Shown one piece after another: positions 26,341 to 35,233 of a stretch of 64,000 bases of DNA (its first letter is position 1; each line of letters opens with the position of its first letter). The notes under the pieces are model-generated. The model was given only the letters and a program-made list of their open reading frames with translations, did not search any database and was not told the DNA's origin. Source of the DNA: Actinopolymorpha rutila (lineage in GTDB: Bacteria; Actinomycetota; Actinomycetes; Propionibacteriales; Actinopolymorphaceae); NCBI RefSeq assembly GCF_013407855.1, contig NZ_JACBZH010000001.1:6692838-6756837 (forward strand), in the 5' to 3' direction. Made by a program: the position numbers and the translations under genes.

Positions 26341-26730
26341 TCACCTTCGGCGGCGACGCCACCACACCGCGCCCGCACCGGTGACCGCGGCCAGCGCAGC
26401 CAGTGCCGGCCCCGCGATCCTGCGGACCGTGGACAGGCAGCTGCTGTCCGCGCAGTCCGGGATGGGATAGGGCTGGCCCGGGTCGAGGTCGTGCGTCTCG
26501 TCGGCGGACACGTAGGCGCTCGTCGCCGGAAGGGGGAAGGCGTTGGGGTTCAGCAGGCGATACCAGTACGCCTCGTCCCACTTCTTGATCCGGCAGGTGA
26601 CGTTGACCGAGGGTGACTCGTAGGGCGACGGGCCGAGAGTGCCGATGACCACGTGGTCCTGGTTGTAGACCGCCACGTGCCCGTTCGGGTCGTTCATCGT
26701 GACGGCAGGGTAGTCCGCGTCGAGCCCCAT
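26341..26730 (-). CDS. Uncharacterised protein with C-terminal membrane anchor
   Basis: 129 residues from ATG 26730, preceded by AAGGAGG. Residues 1-90 look like a soluble beta-rich domain (MNDPNGHVAVYNQDHVVIGT, PSVNVTCRIKKWDEAYWYRL). Two cysteines close together (DCADSSC) precede one hydrophobic helix (GPALAALAAVTGAGAVWW) that ends in a run of arginines. A tail-anchored arrangement is likely. I do not recognise the family. Convergent with the decayed secreted-protein gene. Confidence 0.68.
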   Translation of the reverse strand: MGLDADYPAVTMNDPNGHVAVYNQDHVVIGTLGPSPYESPSVNVTCRIKKWDEAYWYRLLNPNAFPLPATSAYVSADETHDLDPGQPYPIPDCADSSCLSTVRRIAGPALAALAAVTGAGAVWWRRRRR

Positions 26731-26892
26731 GAGGACCTCCTTGTCGGTCGTACGCCATCAGCAGTAGACGCCGCCCGGCCCGAGGTCAAGGTGGAAAAGC
26801 AGAGGAGAACGAGACGGGTGGCGAAGTAGCATCCGCCCGCGTGTCAGGAGTGACCGTCGGCCGAGCTCGAACGCGGCCCGAGAGGAGCAGTC

Positions 26893-27771
26893 GTGAACGA
26901 GATCCTGTACGACGCGGTTCGCCACAACGCCTGGGCGACCAGGCAACTGATCGCCTTCTGCCAGGACCAGGACCTCACCGAGGACCAACTGGTGAACGCC
27001 ACCGGCGTCGGCACCTTCGGCGGAATTCTCGCGACGCTGCACCACATCGTGACCTGCGACGGCAGCTATGTACGTCGGCTGGCCCAACGTGAGCTCGCAT
27101 GGGCCGACAGCGACACGGACGGCGTCGACCTGTCGACGCTGGCCAGTTGGGCGGCGGATGCCGAGCAGGTCTGGGAGGGTGTACTCGCCGAGCCGATCGA
27201 CGTCGAACGTGTGGTCGTCATCGACGACGGACTGCGCGAGTGCCGCGCAGGGATCTTGCTCGCCCAGGCACTCAACCACGCCAACCACCACCGCGAGCAG
27301 GTCTGCGCGATCCTGACCGGCCTCGGCATCCAGCCGCCCGACATCCCCGACGAGCAACTGGACGCGCCGATCGAACTCTCGGTCGAGGGCATCGACGACG
27401 AGCCGACCCCACGATCACTGCTGTCCCGGCTGATCGGCCAACTGGACATGTGGACGGCCTCGTTCGAAGGCTGCGAATACGACTTGGCGACAGAAAGAGA
27501 GGAGCCGGTCGAGCGGATGCGAGATCGGTTGGCACGGGTCGGCCCGGCATTCCTGACCCACGTCCGCGAGATGTCCGAGCAAGGGCGGCTTGACGAGGCC
27601 GTCGTGTGCCCGGGCGAGCACACGGAGATCTAGACGTTCGGCGCGGTCATCGCCCATGTGCTCACGTTCGCAGCGCATCGCCGCACGCTGGTCGCTGGTG
27701 CCCTGTGGGACGCCGGGTTCACCGATCTCGAGGGTGGCGATCCCATCCGCTGGATCACGAAGCGCACCTGA
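26893..27771 (+). pseudogene. Chimera of two DinB-like genes with an in-frame TAG
   Basis: From GTG 26893 the first ~150 codons form a DinB-like four-helix protein (YDAVRHNAWATRQLIAFC, TLHHIVTCDGSY, LNHANHHREQVCAILTGLG). From about 27345 the sequence matches the later part of a second DinB-type family (DEQLDAPIELSVEGIDDEPT, LLSRLIGQLDMWTASF), whose own N-terminus is missing. A TAG at 27631-27633 interrupts it; the frame continues for 45 sense codons (TFGAVIAHVLTFAAHRRTLV...) to TGA 27769-27771. Translation from the start gives 246 residues lacking the last helix with its His-rich motif. A deletion fused two genes and a point mutation then stopped the product. Confidence 0.65.
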
Positions 27772-28043
27772 GCTCACGGACACCATCCGGAATCGGCTGT
27801 GTCGTTCCTGTCACCACGCATCGACGTCCCTCGTCGCACATGCACACGACGGGGCCTGCCCGAACGAAGGCTCGGAGAGGAGCGGGCGACAAGAGGCTGG
27901 CCACGCAGTACACCGACTACGACGTGGACAAGGCGGAGCAACACTTCGACCGCGCCGGACTCAAGTAGACCTCCGTACGGCAACCAGACCTCCGTACGGC
28001 AAATGCGTTGCCCGCCGTCGACGGTGGCTGGAACACTGCGCGG
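27772..28043. other. Spacer with a 15-bp direct repeat; no confident gene
   Basis: GACCTCCGTACGGCA occurs twice in tandem (about 27969-28001), separated by four bases. A short reading frame ending QHFDRAGLK at 27968 has protein-like composition but no family I recognise. Nothing else is seen. Confidence 0.4.
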
Positions 28044-28952
28044 GTGCTTTCGGAGACACATCTCGACGGGCGGGCCGGCATCGACGCGGGCCTGGTGAAG
28101 CGGCTGCTCACCGCGCAGTTCCCGCAGTGGAGCGACCTCCCGGTGACCCCGGTCGAGGTCGACGGGTGGGACAACCGCACCTACCGCCTGGGCGAGGAGC
28201 TGACTGTCCGCCTGCCGACGGCGCCGGGATACGTGCCGGCGGTGGAGAAGGAGCACCGCTGGCTGTCGGTGCTGGCCCCACACCTGCCCGTTCCGATTCC
28301 GGTGTCGGTGGCGCTGGGCGAGCCGGGCGAGGGCTTCCCGCACCCCTGGTCGATCCGCCGCTGGCTGGACGGCGACACCGCTCGTCCGGACCGGATCACC
28401 GAGCTGGCGGAGTTCGCGGAGTCGGTGGCAGAGTTCCTCCTCGCCCTGCAGCGAATCGACGCGACCGACGGGCCGACCGCGGGTGAGCACAGCTTCCACC
28501 GCGGCGCGCCACCGGCGTACTACGACAACGAGACGCGGGCCTGCCTGCGCACCCTCGAGGGCCGCCTCGACACCGACCGAGCAGCCGCCGTCTGGGACGC
28601 GGCACTCGCCGCCGAGTGGCGTGGCGAGCCGGTGTGGTTCCACGGCGACGTCGCGCACGGCAACCTGCTTGTGCGCGACGGGCGGCTGGCCGCCGTCATC
28701 GACTTCGGCACCTGCGGCGTCGGCGACCCGGCCTGCGACCTGGTGATCGCGTGGACGCTGTTCGCCGGGCCGAGCCGGGAGGCGTTCCGGCGTACGGTCG
28801 CACTGGACGCCGGCACCTGGGCCCGGGCCCGCGGGTGGGTGCTGTGGAAGGCACTGCTCGGACTGGCCGAGGACGCCAGGCAGGGACGGGCGCTAGCGGC
28901 GGGCAACCTGCGCGTGGTCGAAGAGGTCCTCGCCGACCACGATCTGGCCTGA
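28044..28952 (+). CDS. APH-superfamily phosphotransferase
   Basis: 302 residues from GTG 28044. N-lobe: WDNRTYRLGEELTVRLPTAP. Catalytic loop: FHGDVAHGNLLV, with complete His-x-Asp-x4-Asn. Metal site: VIDFGTCGVGDPACDL, whose DFG and DPA(C)D blocks are textbook for the branch near macrolide and viomycin kinases. C-lobe: ARARGWVLWKALLGLAEDA. It is probably an active kinase of an unknown hydroxylated compound. A TTG at 28008 could add 12 residues without family support. The end overlaps the convergent MscS gene by 60 bases. Confidence 0.88.
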   Translation: MLSETHLDGRAGIDAGLVKRLLTAQFPQWSDLPVTPVEVDGWDNRTYRLGEELTVRLPTAPGYVPAVEKEHRWLSVLAPHLPVPIPVSVALGEPGEGFPHPWSIRRWLDGDTARPDRITELAEFAESVAEFLLALQRIDATDGPTAGEHSFHRGAPPAYYDNETRACLRTLEGRLDTDRAAAVWDAALAAEWRGEPVWFHGDVAHGNLLVRDGRLAAVIDFGTCGVGDPACDLVIAWTLFAGPSREAFRRTVALDAGTWARARGWVLWKALLGLAEDARQGRALAAGNLRVVEEVLADHDLA

Positions 28953-30053
28953 GCTCTCCGATCCGCCTGAGCCACCGGAACCGTCGGATCTGCCCGATAC
29001 GGCCCGCTCGGTTCGCAGCCGGGGCAGCGAGTTCGGGTGGTTGTCCCGCAGCCAGCCGAGCAGGTGCTCGCGTACGTCACAACGCAGGTCCCACGCCGAC
29101 GCGGAGTCCGCCGCCGAGGCCAGCACCCGGACGACGATGGAATGTTCGGTCGTGTCGACGACCTGCAGGGTCCAGTCGCGCCGGTCCCACAGCGGGTTCT
29201 TCTCGATGATCCGCTGAGCCTCCGCACGGAGTTCCGCAATGGGCGTGCTGTGGTCGAGGTAGAGGACGACCGCGCCGATGACGCGGGACTCCGAGCGGGT
29301 CCAGTTCTGGAACGGCGTGGTGGTGAAGTACGTCGCCGGCAGCACGAGGCGCCGCTCGTCCCACAGGTTGACCACCACGTAGGTGAGGGTGAGTTCCTCG
29401 ACCCGGCCCCACTCCTCCTCGACCACCACGACGTCGTCGATCCGCAGCTCGTCGGTGAACACCAACTGCAGGCCGGCGAACACGTTCGCCAGGGTCGTCT
29501 GCGCGGCGAGACCGGCGATCACACCGGCGACCCCGGCGGAGGCCAGAATCGACGCCCCGTAGGTGCGCAGCGCGTCGAACGTCATGAAGATCGCGGACGC
29601 GGCCACCATGGTGACCACGACGGCGGTCAACCGGCGCAGGGCGGTCAGCTGCGTCTGCACCTTCCGCGCCCGCCGGTTGTCGGTCACGTCGACCTTGATG
29701 TGGCGCAGTGCGGCGTCCTCGGCGAGGAAGAGGACCGCGGTGGCCAGCCAGGAGACCGCCGCGATGGTGGTGACCACCATCAGGTGTCGTACGCCGTTCG
29801 CCAGTTCACCGTGCAGACCCGCGCTCGGCTCGGCCGCCAGCATCGCCACCGACAGCAGCGTCACCGTCCACGGCCGGTGACAGCGCCTGCGCAGCCGCCC
29901 CCAGAACGGCTGGCTCTCCGATCGCGCGAGACGTGCGGTGATCCTGCCGGTGAGCAGGGTCACCACGAACGCCCCCGCCGCGGTACAGCCCAGGACGAGC
30001 AGGGTGTGCATCGGGTCGGGCACGGCAGTTTTCATGGCGGCAACTACTTGCAT
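28893..30053 (-). CDS. MscS-family mechanosensitive channel
   Basis: 386 residues. Four hydrophobic helices are followed by the pore helix SILASAGVAGVIAGLAAQTT, with the Gly/Ala pattern of MscS TM3, then NVFAGLQLVFTDELRIDDVV and the beta domain (EEEWGRVEELTLTYVVV). The cytoplasmic alpha/beta portion ends at about residue 345 and a Ser/Gly-rich tail follows (SGRSDGSGGSGGSESSG). These channels open when membrane tension rises and release solutes under osmotic downshock. ATG 30053 or 30035 may be the start. Confidence 0.93.
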   Translation of the reverse strand: MQVVAAMKTAVPDPMHTLLVLGCTAAGAFVVTLLTGRITARLARSESQPFWGRLRRRCHRPWTVTLLSVAMLAAEPSAGLHGELANGVRHLMVVTTIAAVSWLATAVLFLAEDAALRHIKVDVTDNRRARKVQTQLTALRRLTAVVVTMVAASAIFMTFDALRTYGASILASAGVAGVIAGLAAQTTLANVFAGLQLVFTDELRIDDVVVVEEEWGRVEELTLTYVVVNLWDERRLVLPATYFTTTPFQNWTRSESRVIGAVVLYLDHSTPIAELRAEAQRIIEKNPLWDRRDWTLQVVDTTEHSIVVRVLASAADSASAWDLRCDVREHLLGWLRDNHPNSLPRLRTERAVSGRSDGSGGSGGSESSGQIVVGEDLFDHAQVARR

Positions 30054-30187
30054 GAAACTCGGCGATCCTCCCCATGGGTGCGGTCGTCCTCACGGTCTCA
30101 TCCGGACCTGGGACGCCCGCACCACGCGGCCGGAGGTCGCCGTTGACCTGACGGTGTGCCGTCAACCGGTGACGTCTCGTCGGACGG

Positions 30188-31255
30188 TCAGTGCTCGTCG
30201 GACGCGGCCGCCTCGTCGCGCAGCTCACGCGCCTCGTCGAGCGCCTTCTCCTCCTTCTTCGCGTCCTTGTCGATCTTGGAGGTGTCGCGGGGCGGAAGCT
30301 GGATCGACTCCTCGGCCGGGATCCCGGCCTGCAACTCCCGGCCGCGCTCCATCTCCGAGTCCAGCTCCGCGCCGAACAGCAACGCCAGGTTGGTGAGCCA
30401 GATCCACAGCAGGAAGACGATGACGCCGCCGAGCGAACCGTAGGTCTTGTTGTAGTTGCTGAAGTTGGCGACGTAGAAGCCGAACGCCACCGAGACGACC
30501 ACCCAGGTGACGATGGCGACGACGGCTCCGACACTCAGCCAGCGGAACTTCGGCTGCCGGATGTTGGGCGTGAGGTGGTAGAGCACCGCGACGATGAAGA
30601 TGACGATGAACAGCATCACCGGCCACTTGGCGATGCCCCACACCGTGACGGCGACGTCACTGAGTCCGATCACGCCGCCGATCGTCTTCGCCAGCGGCCC
30701 GCTGATCACCAGGCCGACCGCGGTGATCGCCACCAGGACGAGCACCAGCGCCGTGATGCCCAGCATCACCGGGCGCAGCTTCCAGATCGGCCGGCCCTCT
30801 TCCACCTCGAACACGCGGTTCATCGCCCGGCTGAACGCGTTGACGTAACCCGACGCGGACCAGAACGCCACCGCCAGACCGATGACCAGCGTGAAACCCG
30901 CCGACTGGCTGCGGGTCAACTGCTCCACCACGGGCTGGATCGTGCTGACGGCCTTGTCGGCACCGAGGCCACGCAGGATGTCCATCAGCATCGAGGTGGT
31001 CCGTCCGCTCTGCCCGACCAGGCCGAGGATGGACACCAGGGCCAGGATGGCGGGGAAGAGGGAGAGGACGGCGTAGTACGTCAGCCCTGCCGCGAGGTCG
31101 GTGCACTCGTCGTCGAGGAACTCCCGGAAGGTGTTCTTGAGGATGAACTTCCGGGTCGGCGGAGCCAGGTCGAGTGGACTGTCGGGCTTCTCCTCCGCGT
31201 CCGCCGGAGGCGCGTCCCGGTCGGCCGCACCGTTGCCACCAGCGTGTGTCGTCAT
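30188..31255 (-). CDS. YihY/BrkB-family membrane protein
   Basis: 355 residues with six hydrophobic helices. DLAAGLTYYAVLSLFPAILA is the conserved opening helix, FWSASGYVNAFSRAMNRVFE a hallmark loop, and SYGLGGVIVFLLWIWLTN-type sequence (YGSLGGVIVFLLWIWLTNLA) the conserved end. The C-terminal ~70 residues are charged (ERGRELQAGIPAEESIQLPP). The family was once called ribonuclease BN by mistake; its real role is undefined. It lies upstream of the MscS gene on the same strand (134-bp gap), so the two may share control. Confidence 0.93.
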   Translation of the reverse strand: MTTHAGGNGAADRDAPPADAEEKPDSPLDLAPPTRKFILKNTFREFLDDECTDLAAGLTYYAVLSLFPAILALVSILGLVGQSGRTTSMLMDILRGLGADKAVSTIQPVVEQLTRSQSAGFTLVIGLAVAFWSASGYVNAFSRAMNRVFEVEEGRPIWKLRPVMLGITALVLVLVAITAVGLVISGPLAKTIGGVIGLSDVAVTVWGIAKWPVMLFIVIFIVAVLYHLTPNIRQPKFRWLSVGAVVAIVTWVVVSVAFGFYVANFSNYNKTYGSLGGVIVFLLWIWLTNLALLFGAELDSEMERGRELQAGIPAEESIQLPPRDTSKIDKDAKKEEKALDEARELRDEAAASDEH

Positions 31256-31360
31256 CCCTCATCCTTCGCCTGGACTGGTCGTACCGGACTGTCGTAGCAG
31301 GGACGACTGTAAGGGGAACCGCTACCCGACGCAGGCAGCCGAAACCGTACGACCTGTGCC

Positions 31361-32413
31361 TCAACCGGCCGAGCGCAGCAGGTCTGCGACCTCACCGGCG
31401 AGGTAGGGGCGGAGGTTCTGCTGGTTCGTCAGCACCGCCACGGTCAGGTCGTCGTCCACCAGGTGCATCACGTCCGCCAGCGCGGGACCACCGCTGTGGC
31501 CCACCGATGGGCTGCCGTGGCGCTGGTCGACGATCCAGCCGACACCGAACGGACCCGCCGACCCGTCCCGCAGTCGTTCCGGTGTCCACATCTCCCGCAC
31601 CGAGGCCGGCGAGAGCAGCTCACCACCACGCAGCGCCGCCGCCCAGGTGGCGAGGTCGGCGGGAGAGGAGTAGAGCCCGCCGGCCGCGTAGGTCCAGGCG
31701 GGGAAGAGGAACGCGTACACCTGCCGGCGGTCGTCGCGTACGTCGTAGATGGTGGCGCGCCGGGGCAGGACGTCGCTGACCCGGGCCGTACCGTCGTCCG
31801 CCGCGTGGTCGAACCGGGTGGAGGTCATGCCGAGGGGATCGGTGAGGCGCTCACGCAGCAGGTCGGTGAAGGTCCGCCCGGTCACGGCCTTCAGGAGGTA
31901 TGCCAGCACGACATAGTCCGACAGGCCGTACCGCACCTGCGTACCCGGCTCGTACTCCAGCGGGCGCTCGAACGCCGCCCGCACCGCCTCCTCGACCGAC
32001 GCGGGACTGCCCACGTCGTCGCTCAGGCCCGAGGTGTGCGACGTGAGCCGGCGTACGGTGACCTGCTCCCAGCCCGGCGGCGCGTCGGGGAGGTACTCCC
32101 CCACCGGGGCGTCCAGCCGCAGCGTCCCGTCCTCGACCACCAGCATCAGCAAGGTGGTGGTCAGCAGCTTGGTCACCGACGCGAGCTGGAACGCCGTACC
32201 GGTCGTCGCGGGGGCGTCCCACTCCAGGTTGGCGGTGCCGTACGCCCTGGCCAGGGGCTCGCCACCCCGAACGACGGCCAGGCCGAGGGCCGGGATGTGG
32301 TGCTGCTTCATCCGCGCGCGCAGGTGGTCCTCGACAGCGGAAGGCAGGAAGCCGTCAGAGCCGTCGGAGTTGGCGGGGACGGCGGAGTCGGCGGTTTCGT
32401 TGAGGTCGTTCAT
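31361..32413 (-). CDS. Class C beta-lactamase-like serine hydrolase (EstB type)
   Basis: 350 residues from ATG 32413. LASVTKLLT holds Ser79-x-x-Lys82. RYGLSDYVVLAYLL carries the catalytic Tyr161 in a Tyr-x-x-Ser form seen in esterase (EstB/LovD-like) members rather than Tyr-x-Asn. VGHSGGPALA is the KTG-equivalent box. There is no signal peptide, so it is likely a cytoplasmic esterase or acyl hydrolase. It is divergent from the GNAT gene at 32534. The rightward antisense extension past 32413 is not supported as coding. Confidence 0.87.
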   Translation of the reverse strand: MNDLNETADSAVPANSDGSDGFLPSAVEDHLRARMKQHHIPALGLAVVRGGEPLARAYGTANLEWDAPATTGTAFQLASVTKLLTTTLLMLVVEDGTLRLDAPVGEYLPDAPPGWEQVTVRRLTSHTSGLSDDVGSPASVEEAVRAAFERPLEYEPGTQVRYGLSDYVVLAYLLKAVTGRTFTDLLRERLTDPLGMTSTRFDHAADDGTARVSDVLPRRATIYDVRDDRRQVYAFLFPAWTYAAGGLYSSPADLATWAAALRGGELLSPASVREMWTPERLRDGSAGPFGVGWIVDQRHGSPSVGHSGGPALADVMHLVDDDLTVAVLTNQQNLRPYLAGEVADLLRSAG

Positions 32414-32533
32414 AGTGCCCGTCCTGGTTCGGTGATGCCGCATGATGGCACGCGCACGGAACCCGAGTCCTGACGATTCGAGGGACCGGCCGGTGGCGGA
32501 CGCCCGGCGTCGACCGCGGTGTTGGATGGGGAC

Positions 32534-33103
32534 GTGAACGATGCCCCAGCCCGCCGCGACGAAGACCCGCGCGCCGAGGGCGCCGAGGGCGGCGACGTCC
32601 GCGTGCGCCCACGGGAGGACGCCGACCTGACCGACTGCGTACGCCTGCTCGCCGAGGTGCACGAACGCGACGGCTACCCGCTGAACTGGCCCGAGCGCCC
32701 GGTCGACTGGCTGGTCGGCTCGGCTCCCCTCGCTGCCTGGGTCGCGCTCCTGGACGGGCAGGTCGTGGGCCACGTCGCGTTGTCGCGATCCGGGCCCGGA
32801 GACGTGGCCACGGACCTTCTGCGCGAGCGGGACGGCGGCGTCCGCGACGGAGAGCCCGCCGTCCTCGGCCGGCTGGCCGTCGGCCCGGCCGCACGGGGCC
32901 GCGGTGTCGGCACGAGCCTGGTGGCCCGGGCGGTCGAGCACGCCAAGGCACACGGCCTGCGCCCGGTCCTCGACGTGGTCGACTCCGACCGGTCCGCGAT
33001 CGCTCTCTACGAACGGCTGGGCTGGCACCGGCTGGGGAGCGTCGAGCAGCTGTGGGGAGCCGGTCAGCCCGTCACGATCCACTGCTACGCCGCACCGGCC
33101 TGA
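32534..33103 (+). CDS. GNAT-family N-acetyltransferase
   Basis: 189 residues from GTG 32534, seven bases after a GGATGGGG ribosome site. VRVRPREDADLTDCVRLLAE opens the fold, LGRLAVGPAARGRGVGTSLV is the acetyl-CoA loop (about residues 108-127), and DSDRSAIALYERLGWHRLG closes it. It probably acetylates an amine of a small molecule. It is divergent from the serine hydrolase gene and convergent with asnB. Confidence 0.9.
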   Translation: MNDAPARRDEDPRAEGAEGGDVRVRPREDADLTDCVRLLAEVHERDGYPLNWPERPVDWLVGSAPLAAWVALLDGQVVGHVALSRSGPGDVATDLLRERDGGVRDGEPAVLGRLAVGPAARGRGVGTSLVARAVEHAKAHGLRPVLDVVDSDRSAIALYERLGWHRLGSVEQLWGAGQPVTIHCYAAPA

Positions 33104-33139
33104 CCTCCCGACGATCCGAGCGCGTGCCCCTCGCCGACC

Positions 33140-35053
33140 TCAGGCGGGCAGGTCGAGCTCGACCCCGTACTCCTCCAGCCACTGGTCGAGGCCCAGCACC
33201 AGCTCGACCGCACGCCGGCCGAACTCCGAGCTCACCGTCCCGACCGACTCGGTGAGGATGCCGTCGGCCTGCTTCGGGTCGACCAGCGGCAGCACCGGCG
33301 CGTCCGGCCGGGCGAGCAGCTTGCCGAACTCCTCGCGCAGCGCCTGCTCGTAGGCGGGGTCCTGGGTCGAGGGGTACGGGCTCTTGCGCCGCGCCGAGAC
33401 GGACTCCGGCAGCAGGTCGACGGTGGCGGCCCGCAGCAGGCTCTTCTCCCGTCCGTCGTACGTCTTCATCGCCCACGGCGCGTTGAAGACGTACTCCACC
33501 AGCCGGTGGTCGCAGAACGGCACCCGCACCTCCAGTCCGCTGGCCATGCTCATCCGGTCCTTGCGGTCGAGGAGGTACTGCACGAACCGGGTGAGGTGGA
33601 AGTAGCTCACCTCCCGCATCCGGCGTTCCAGGCCGACCTCGCCGGACAGCCTCGGCACCTCGGCCAGCGCCTGGCGGTAGGAGTCCGCACGGTAGGCAGG
33701 CAGGTCCAGCGCCCTGGTCAGGCCGGGGTCGAGCATCCCCAGCCGTTCCCCGCCTGCGCGGCCGAACATCGCCAGCCACGGGAACGTGTCGGCACTGACC
33801 GCCGCCGGGTCGTGAAACCACAGGTAACCACCGAACACCTCGTCGGCCGACTCCCCGGACAGCGCCACCGTCGAGTGCGCGCGGATCGCCGCGAACAGCA
33901 GGTAGAGCGAGGTGAACATGTCACCCATGCCGTTGGGCGCGTCGTTGGCCCGGAGTACGGCCGACCGGACGTCGCGGTCCATCAGGTCCTGGGTGTCCAG
34001 CACGATGTCGCTGTGGTCGGCGGCCACGTGCTCGGCCAGCTCGTGGACGTACGGCGCGTCCGGCGTGCCCCGCATCGCGTCCGCCCTGAACCGCTCAGTC
34101 TGGCCCACGAAGTCGACGGCGAACGACCGGACCGGGCCGGCGCCCCGCTCCGCCAGGCCCTTGGCCGCCAGCGCGGTGATCACCGAGGAGTCCAGCCCAC
34201 CGGACAGCAGGGTGCACAGCGGCACGTCGGAGACGAGCTGGCGGGTGACGATGTCCTCCAGCAGTTCGCGAACCGTCGCGACGGTGGTGTCCAGGTCGTC
34301 GGGGTGTTCGCGCGCCTCGAGCTGCCAGTAGCGCCGCTTGTGCAGGCCCTCCCGGTCGACCCGGACCACCGAGCCCGGGCGTACCTCGTACATCCCGGCG
34401 AACGGCGAGCGCTCGGGCGTCTTCACGAACGACAGCAGCTCCCGCATTCCGTCCGCGTCCAGCACCCGCTTCGCGGCCGGGTTGGCGAGGATCGCCTTCG
34501 GCTCCGACCCGAACAGCACGCCGTGCGGAGTCGGGTAGTAGTACAGCGGCTTGATGCCCATCCGGTCGCGTACCAGCAGCAAGGTGTCTGTCCGGGTGTC
34601 CCAGACGGCGAACGCGTACATGCCGTTCAGGTGTGCGGCCAGGTCCTCGCCCCACTCCAGGTAGGCGTGCAGCACGACCTCGGTGTCGCTGCGGGTGCGG
34701 AACCGGTGTCCGACCGCGGCCAGTTCCTCGCGCAGCTCGCGGAAGTTGTAGACCTCGCCGCTGTAGGTGATCACGGCCGCCGGCGTTCCGACGTACGGCG
34801 TTCCGACGTCCGGCGTTCCGGGGCCTGGCGTTCCGGTATCACCGTCGCCGCCACTCTCGGCCGCCATCGGCTGCCGGCCGCCCTGGAGGTCGATGACCGA
34901 GAGCCGGCGGTGCCCGAGCGCGACGTGCGCGCCGGTCCACGTCCCCTCGTCGTCGGGTCCCCGGCAGGCCATCGTCGCGGTCATCGCGGCCAGCACCGCA
35001 CGCTCGTGGTCGAGGTCGCGCTCGAAGTCCACCCAGCCGGTGATGCCACACAT
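33140..35053 (-). CDS. asnB: Asparagine synthase (glutamine-hydrolysing)
   Basis: 637 residues from ATG 35053. Cys2 (MCGITGWVDFER) is the N-terminal nucleophile of the glutaminase domain after Met removal. The synthetase domain has the PP-loop LLSGGLDSSV (residues 283-291) that binds ATP and the later LSGESADEVFGGYLWFHDP. It makes asparagine from aspartate, glutamine and ATP, or amidates a related acid. A repeat of Gly-Thr-Pro-x-x units (residues 73-92) is inserted in a loop of the glutaminase domain. Divergent from the MFS gene with a 180-bp shared upstream region. Confidence 0.92.
   Translation of the reverse strand: MCGITGWVDFERDLDHERAVLAAMTATMACRGPDDEGTWTGAHVALGHRRLSVIDLQGGRQPMAAESGGDGDTGTPGPGTPDVGTPYVGTPAAVITYSGEVYNFRELREELAAVGHRFRTRSDTEVVLHAYLEWGEDLAAHLNGMYAFAVWDTRTDTLLLVRDRMGIKPLYYYPTPHGVLFGSEPKAILANPAAKRVLDADGMRELLSFVKTPERSPFAGMYEVRPGSVVRVDREGLHKRRYWQLEAREHPDDLDTTVATVRELLEDIVTRQLVSDVPLCTLLSGGLDSSVITALAAKGLAERGAGPVRSFAVDFVGQTERFRADAMRGTPDAPYVHELAEHVAADHSDIVLDTQDLMDRDVRSAVLRANDAPNGMGDMFTSLYLLFAAIRAHSTVALSGESADEVFGGYLWFHDPAAVSADTFPWLAMFGRAGGERLGMLDPGLTRALDLPAYRADSYRQALAEVPRLSGEVGLERRMREVSYFHLTRFVQYLLDRKDRMSMASGLEVRVPFCDHRLVEYVFNAPWAMKTYDGREKSLLRAATVDLLPESVSARRKSPYPSTQDPAYEQALREEFGKLLARPDAPVLPLVDPKQADGILTESVGTVSSEFGRRAVELVLGLDQWLEEYGVELDLPA
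34782..34841. repeat. 15-bp tandem repeat inside asnB
   Basis: GGCGTTCCG recurs at 34782, 34797, 34812 and 34827 with a 15-bp period. It is in frame and adds Gly-Thr-Pro-containing units to asparagine synthase. The first two units are almost identical; the others have diverged. Confidence 0.8.
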
Positions 35054-35233
35054 GCGGGCGTTCGTCCCCTTCGCTCCGGGCCGGTTCTCCGCCGGCCGGG
35101 TTCGCTCCGGGAGCCCGGCTTGCCGCGACCTGGCCCCCGCCGTCACGGTGGCGCGTCTCCACCGCACCACCCGTCCAACATAGGTCGCCAACCTGGGAAC
35201 GCTCCGGCTGAGCGGGGCTCTACTGTCGAAGGT

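Noticed and set aside
33506..35233. A 570-codon reading frame continuous with the MFS gene upstream of its GTG
   Set aside because: It is antisense to asparagine synthase, has Arg/His/Val/Gln-rich shadow composition, and the family start matches GTG 35234.
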